A stretch of DNA of 48,387 bases from Campylobacteraceae bacterium (GTDB lineage: Bacteria > Campylobacterota > Campylobacteria > Campylobacterales > Sulfurovaceae), in contig JALWNT010000050.1 in the NCBI GenBank assembly GCA_027080995.1, positions 1 through 48,387 of the forward strand, written 5' to 3'. Every line of letters begins with the position of its first letter. Positions within the stretch are counted from its first letter, which is position 1. Below are positions 44,438 to 48,387 of this stretch, one piece after another. Below the pieces are notes generated by a model. That model saw nothing but the letters and a program-made list of their open reading frames with translations. It did no database searches and was not told the origin of the DNA. Made by a program: the position numbers and the translations under genes.

Positions 44438-44465
44438 CCGAAGGGGATATCGTGAGTCCCTTCGG
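44438..44465 (+). promoter_or_regulatory. Start-site hairpin of rnr
   Basis: CCGAAGGG (44438-44445) pairs with CCCTTCGG (44458-44465), with one extra G-U inside. The Shine-Dalgarno GAAGGGG is in the 5' arm and the GTG start (44452) in the loop; the 3' arm is coding sequence, as at tsaD. Confidence 0.68.
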
Positions 44466-46452
44466 TATCCAGCTTACCCGCGGTTTTCTTTCCTCCGATC
44501 TGGAGCCCGAGGATTATCCCAGATACGAAGAGCTGGAGCGTCTGGGCGCCCTGGAGAGGGACGATCGGGGGCTTTTGAAGCTGCGTTCGCTCTATCGCGT
44601 CGGGCGGCTCTGGATCGACCGGGAAGGGCGGGGATTTGTCGAGGGAGAGCACAAGGAGGACAAAGACCTCTTCATCGAGCCCAAGGATCTGGGCGACGCC
44701 AAGAGCGGCGACGAAGTGGTGGTCAAGCGGATCATCGCCCGGCGGGGACGTCCGGCGGCGAAGGTCGTCCTCGTCAGTCGCCCCGAGGCGCTTCATCTCA
44801 TCGGCTATACCCACCGCGACGAAGAGGGCAATTTCTCCGTCTTGCACATCAAAACCGCCCAACCTATCGAGGCGAAGATGCCGGGGATGGACCTCAAGGC
44901 CTTCAAACTCGGCACCGTACTCCTCATCGACGCCCTAAGCGCCAAGGTGATCGAAGTCCTGGGACATCTGGGCGACCCCCGGGTGGATGAGCGCATCAGT
45001 CTGCTGCTCTATGAGCGCCAAGACGACACCTTCCCCGACGACTGTGTCGAACAGGCCCTGAAGATCCCGGATCAAGTCCTCCCCGAGGAGCTGGAGGGCC
45101 GGGTCGATCTACGCCACCTCCCCTTTTGCACCATCGACCCCGTCACCGCCAAGGATTTCGACGACGCCATCTATCTGGATCTGACCACCCACACCCTCTA
45201 CGTCGCCATCGCGGATGTGAGCCACTACGTCCCCTACTTCAGCCCCATCGACAAGGAGGCGAAGCTACGGGGATTCACCACCTACCTCCCCCACAAAGCC
45301 TTCCCGATGCTGCCTCGGGAGCTGAGCGAAAACATCTGCTCCCTCAAACCCCACGTCGACCGCCTCGCCTTCGTTGCCAAAATCACTCTCGATCCCGACA
45401 CTCTCCGTCCGCTCAAGGAGGAGTTCTTCGAAGGGGTGATCCACTCCAAACGGCGCTGGAACTACGACGAGATCGACGCGATCCTGGAGGAGCGGCGCAC
45501 CCACTTCAGCGACACCGAGCGGCGCATCCTCGACTGGCTGCTGCCCCTGCAGGAGATGACGGTACGCCTGCGCAAACAGCGGCTCAAAAAGGGCTTCGAC
45601 TTCCGCACCGACGAAGTCAAGCTGGCCATCGACCCCGAGCACGAGCTCAAAGAGACCACCATCGAGACCGGCACCCCCGCCCACAGCCTCATCGAGGAGT
45701 GCATGCTCCTGGCCAATAAAGCCGCCGCCAAGCGCTTCACCGGCGACGGAGACGCCATCTTCCGCATCCACGAAGCCCCCGAGATGAGCAAGATCGAAGA
45801 GCTCCTCGAAGAGTTGGCCACCGTGGGGATCTTCGTCGAACTTCACGACGAGGCCGATGCCCCCACCGCCATCCGGGCCATCCAGAAGGAGGCTGCCAGA
45901 ATGGATCTGGAAGCGGAAGTCGATGCCCTGATCATCCAATCCCTGCGCCGCGCCGCCTATTCGCCTTTCAACGTAGGACACTTCGGGCTGGGCTTCAAAC
46001 AGTACAGCCATTTTACCTCCCCTATCCGGCGCTACTCCGACCTGATCCTCCACCGCCTCATCAAAGCCGACCTGCAAAAAGACGACGAGAGGCAGGAGTA
46101 CCTGCTGCGCAACATCGAACCCCTCTGCGTCAGAGTCAGCGAACTGGAGCGCAACGCCACCAAGGCCGAGTGGGATTTCCGCGACCGCAAATTCGCCCGC
46201 TGGGCCGCCCGTCACCTGGGCGAGCGCTTCCCCGCCCAGATCATCGAGATCGACCTGGAGGACAGCGACAAGGGCGCTACGGCGATCCTGGAGTGCGATA
46301 TGCAGGGCATCGCCGTCCGCCTCGACCGCTACGACGCCCTGCTCTTCGAGCGCATCGAAGTCAAAATCACGGAAGCGAACATCCCCCAGGCGACGATCAA
46401 GGCGGAACAGGTGGGGAAACTTGAGAAGAAAGAACTAGTAACCAGTGACTAG
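44452..46452 (+). CDS. rnr: Ribonuclease R (RNB family)
   Basis: Processive 3'-5' exoribonuclease able to degrade structured RNA. The 666 residues include an N-terminal cold-shock-like OB region with GRGFVEGEHKEDKDLFIEP. The RNB catalytic core has TIDPVTAKDFDDAIYLD with the metal-binding Asps, FPMLPRELSENICSL, and NVGHFGLGFKQYSHFTSPIRRYSDL. It is shorter than E. coli RNase R (813) and the C-terminal S1 part is degenerate. Start is GTG. holA follows, as recalled from Helicobacter. Confidence 0.95.
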   Translation: MSPFGIQLTRGFLSSDLEPEDYPRYEELERLGALERDDRGLLKLRSLYRVGRLWIDREGRGFVEGEHKEDKDLFIEPKDLGDAKSGDEVVVKRIIARRGRPAAKVVLVSRPEALHLIGYTHRDEEGNFSVLHIKTAQPIEAKMPGMDLKAFKLGTVLLIDALSAKVIEVLGHLGDPRVDERISLLLYERQDDTFPDDCVEQALKIPDQVLPEELEGRVDLRHLPFCTIDPVTAKDFDDAIYLDLTTHTLYVAIADVSHYVPYFSPIDKEAKLRGFTTYLPHKAFPMLPRELSENICSLKPHVDRLAFVAKITLDPDTLRPLKEEFFEGVIHSKRRWNYDEIDAILEERRTHFSDTERRILDWLLPLQEMTVRLRKQRLKKGFDFRTDEVKLAIDPEHELKETTIETGTPAHSLIEECMLLANKAAAKRFTGDGDAIFRIHEAPEMSKIEELLEELATVGIFVELHDEADAPTAIRAIQKEAARMDLEAEVDALIIQSLRRAAYSPFNVGHFGLGFKQYSHFTSPIRRYSDLILHRLIKADLQKDDERQEYLLRNIEPLCVRVSELERNATKAEWDFRDRKFARWAARHLGERFPAQIIEIDLEDSDKGATAILECDMQGIAVRLDRYDALLFERIEVKITEANIPQATIKAEQVGKLEKKELVTSD

Positions 46453-46715
46453 TGACTGAAAAATCGATTTGGAGCGTATTGAGTGTATTGGTATATTGGT
46501 GTATTGGTTGTTGGTGGCGCCTTCGGCGCAGTCGCAAGAAAAGAGAGTCATTGGACATCGGGCATTGGGCATTGGAGACAGGGCTTCAATCCTGTATGCA
46601 AAACTGAAGTCCCTCCTCCTCAATATCGCGTTGCAGCGCAACGCACCATCATTCAAAATCCATCATCCAAAATCCAAAATTTTGCTCTTTACTCCTCTCT
46701 TCTCTCTCCTCACGT
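46441..46715 (+). repeat. Intergenic mosaic rnr-holA
   Basis: AGTGACT words across the rnr stop, GTATTGGT octads (46486-46510), a GGCGCCTTCGGCGC hairpin, CATTGGG heptads (46560-46574), degenerate GGGCTTCAATCC and ACTGAAGTCC palindromes, a GCGTTGC/GCAACGC hairpin with loop AGC (46628-46644), and CCATCATCCAAAAT-type heptads (46646-46681). Confidence 0.82.
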
Positions 46716-46729
46716 CTCCTCCAGAGGAG
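46716..46729 (+). promoter_or_regulatory. Short Shine-Dalgarno hairpin before holA
   Basis: CTCCTC pairs with GAGGAG over 6 bp with a 2-nt loop; the 3' arm is the ribosome binding site, 7 nt before the ATG. It is weaker than at the other seven genes and leaves the start codon free. Confidence 0.5.
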
Positions 46730-46736
46730 TTCGCTG

Positions 46737-47717
46737 ATGTATCACAGAGAGTTCGAACAGCGTTTGCAAGACACTTTGCCCCGGGCCGTTCTCCTCTACG
46801 GAGACAACGAATTCCTCATCGACCACTACGTGCATCTTTACAAAGAGCGTCTCGACGCCACGGAGAGCATGCTCACCCTCTACCACGACGAGTACAACTT
46901 CGATCGTGCCAAAGCCTATCTTTCTCAATCTTCCCTCTTTGGAGGCAACAACCTGCTATTGATCCGCCGGGAAAAGAAACTCCCCAAAAAGGAGCTTGAT
47001 CTTCTGATCGAATTGACAAAAAAGAACGATACGAATTATCTGCTTTTCGCTTTCGGGGGGGATGCCAGGGAGGCCAAAGCGATGCAGAGCAGTTTCTCGG
47101 AAAAAAAGGGGGCTTTGTGGGTGCGCTTTTTCGAAGCCAATCCACGGGAGGGGCAACGTTTTCTCCGGGAGGAAGCGCGGCGTCAGGGGCTGGAGATCGA
47201 TGATTACGCCTTGGGACATCTCTTTAACCTACTCAACGGCAATCTGGCTCTGTGCGCCAAAGAGCTTGAAAAACTCGCTATTTTGCAACGCCCCGTCAGT
47301 ATCAAAGAGATCGATATGCTGGTCTACTCCACCGCCCCTATGGCCGTTGAGCGTCTGCTGATCGACCTCTTCTCCAAAAAGCCGATTACTGAAACGGTCG
47401 CCAGGCTCCTGGAGCTGGGAGAGGACGAATTTTCCATACTGCGAGCGACACAGTTCTTCATCCAGCAGATTTTTCTCTTTCGGGCATACATCCAGATACA
47501 CGGCAGAGCCGACTCCAAAGAGATCCTGGGATACAAACTTCCCCGCCATGTCGAGGAAGAAAAAGCATCCCTCGCCGTCAAAGTCCCCACCGGTACCCTG
47601 CTGAAACTCTACGAAGCTCTCCTCGAAGCGGAACTGCGTCTTAAATCGAGCAAGCCGGAAAATCGCGAAGTTCTTCTCTACGGAACAATGATTCGTCTAC
47701 AAAACCTTTTGCATTAA
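46737..47717 (+). CDS. holA: DNA polymerase III delta subunit
   Basis: Clamp-loader subunit that opens the beta clamp. The 326 residues start MYHREFEQRL; LLYGDNEFLIDHYVHLYKE is the family N-terminal block, and SLFGGNNLLLIRREK and LLNGNLALCAKELEKLAI match HolA. AAA+ motifs are degenerate, as usual for delta. It follows rnr. In Campylobacter and Helicobacter rpsF, ssb and rpsR are expected next, but here noncoding repeats follow. Confidence 0.9.
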   Translation: MYHREFEQRLQDTLPRAVLLYGDNEFLIDHYVHLYKERLDATESMLTLYHDEYNFDRAKAYLSQSSLFGGNNLLLIRREKKLPKKELDLLIELTKKNDTNYLLFAFGGDAREAKAMQSSFSEKKGALWVRFFEANPREGQRFLREEARRQGLEIDDYALGHLFNLLNGNLALCAKELEKLAILQRPVSIKEIDMLVYSTAPMAVERLLIDLFSKKPITETVARLLELGEDEFSILRATQFFIQQIFLFRAYIQIHGRADSKEILGYKLPRHVEEEKASLAVKVPTGTLLKLYEALLEAELRLKSSKPENREVLLYGTMIRLQNLLH

Positions 47718-48327
47718 ATTCTCTTCTATCAATAACACCAGATCCTGTCTTTTGGACCGATCTTTACCACTCATCGTCACCTCGGACTTGATCCGAGGTC
47801 CAGGGTTAAATCTTCTGAAAACTGTCGGAACCACCGATCCCCTGGATTCCGGCTTATTTTCAACCCGAAATTGAAGGCTCTGAAAAACCTCTGTCATTCC
47901 GGGCTTGACCCGGAATCCAGGACCATAAGTACCTATGGAAGTGTAGATCCTGAATCAGGTTCAGGATGACGAAGAGGAAAGTTTTTAGTTTTTGAGAGCA
48001 CTCAATTTGGATTCAACGGTTTTTATCGGGAAAGCGCTATCTACTACCTTCGATCCTCCCCGACCACATCATCGTTGACAAAGACGTTTGGCGGGGCCAA
48101 ACCTACCGAACTTTCAAAGCCTCCGTCATTGTGGACTTGATCTGGAATATCCAGAGCTTTGAATTCCCATCGTACCGTGGATTGTCAAGTTTAGGATTAC
48201 GAGGAAGAATCTTTTCAGTTTTTCAGAACACTGATGGGGTTTGTAATATTGAAGAGGAGCCTCCTCCCCTTCGGAAAAGAGGCATAGTTATTCGCCCAAA
48301 CGAAGCTGAAGTTAAAACTCAGCACCG
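47718..48327. repeat. Noncoding REP-like repeat region after holA
   Basis: No convincing gene in 610 nt. Palindromic words: CCTCGGACTTGATCCGAGG (47780-47798), ATTCCGGGCTTGACCCGGAAT (47896-47915), TCCTGAATCAGGTTCAGGA (47948-47966), plus truncated relatives near 47841 and 48125-48170. They resemble the GTCATTCCGG...CCGGAATCCAG type of dispersed repeat seen in several bacteria. The GTTTGGC hairpin occurs at 48084. Confidence 0.75.
48084..48106 (+). repeat. GTTTGGC/GCCAAAC hairpin, family copy 6
   Basis: Identical to the copies at 4998 and 19511: loop GGG, tail CTAC. Confidence 0.8.
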
Positions 48328-48387
48328 TCAATATTCCATGTAGATACCGCCCTGAGTTGCACTCCACTGAACCGTACACTCTTTGAC
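48328..48387 (-). CDS. Possible C-terminal end of a protein entering from the right
   Basis: On the minus strand the last 60 bases read VKECTVQWSATQGGIYMEY and then TGA. The alternating pattern ending in an aromatic residue could be a beta strand, perhaps of an outer-membrane protein. Nineteen residues are too few to name a family, and the frame may be chance. Confidence 0.3.
   Translation of the reverse strand, partial: VKECTVQWSATQGGIYMEY

Noticed and set aside
47697-47897. 66-residue minus-strand ORF after holA
   Set aside because: It overlaps the REP-like palindromes, has no ribosome binding site and its composition follows the repeats.
48131-48343. 70-residue plus-strand ORF near the right edge
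   Set aside because: It starts inside repeat debris, and its text follows CCGGAATCC-like DNA. No family pattern was seen.

Overview
The window looks like a chromosomal segment of a moderately GC-rich member of Campylobacterota (formerly Epsilonproteobacteria), most likely a Nitratifractor/Sulfurovum-type marine chemolithotroph; this assignment is inference. It rests on protein character and gene order as recalled from Campylobacter and Helicobacter: kdsA-ribH-nusB, gpmI/mraY-murD, prmA-ftsH-pssA, rnr-holA, a futalosine-pathway mqnC, and ccoI-ccoS for a cbb3 oxidase. No rRNA, tRNA, CRISPR array or intact insertion sequence was seen.

Layout. 1-6.7 kb: mqnC (cut by the left edge), nusB, ribH, kdsA, a DUF3108 protein, an MscS channel and a phosphoethanolamine transferase. 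7-14.9 kb: der, gpmI, mraY, murD, a secreted protein of unknown function, a Bcp/PrxQ peroxiredoxin, a 70-residue protein coupled to a PHP histidinol phosphatase. 15-24.3 kb: glnA, azlCD, a b561-type cytochrome, a GCS2 ligase followed by a gamma-glutamyltransferase without signal peptide, a MITE-like element, ccoI and ccoS. 24.4-26.9 kb: an RHH/RelE toxin-antitoxin pair, an LpxL-type acyltransferase and a PolB-like 3'-5' exonuclease. 27-32.4 kb: hisH, hisA, prmA, ftsH, pssA. 32.7-35.6 kb (minus): luxS, a small protein, an MnmC-like methyltransferase, and nhaA. 35.7-38.9 kb: cdsA, dxr, an AT-rich MntA/HepT (MNT-HEPN) pair and a small hydrolase. 39.2-47.7 kb: tsaD, lgt, a LysE exporter, ilvC (minus), htpX, rnr, holA. 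The last 670 bases are REP-like debris with a possible gene tail at the right edge.

The most unusual content is between genes. (1) About a dozen intergenic regions carry tandem repeats of mostly 7 nt. The word differs at each locus, but the layout follows transcription: G-containing words after a stop codon, small palindromes in the middle, and nearly G-free C/A/T words before the next start. (2) Seven genes behind such tracts (murD, hisH, hisA, dxr, tsaD, lgt, rnr) have an 8-13 bp inverted repeat that encloses or pairs the Shine-Dalgarno sequence, the start codon or both; genes without tracts do not show this. (3) An 85-87 nt element occurs three times (1507, 6864, 25932). It has a closing stem, two conserved internal strips and inner helices that change with compensation, as expected of a structured RNA on the plus strand. 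(4) Several short hairpin families recur, one with paired compensatory changes.

Functionally the coding part is mostly housekeeping: peptidoglycan precursors, lipid A and KDO, phospholipids, menaquinone, isoprenoids, histidine, nitrogen assimilation, membrane proteolysis, tRNA modification and cbb3-oxidase copper loading, with two type II toxin-antitoxin modules added.
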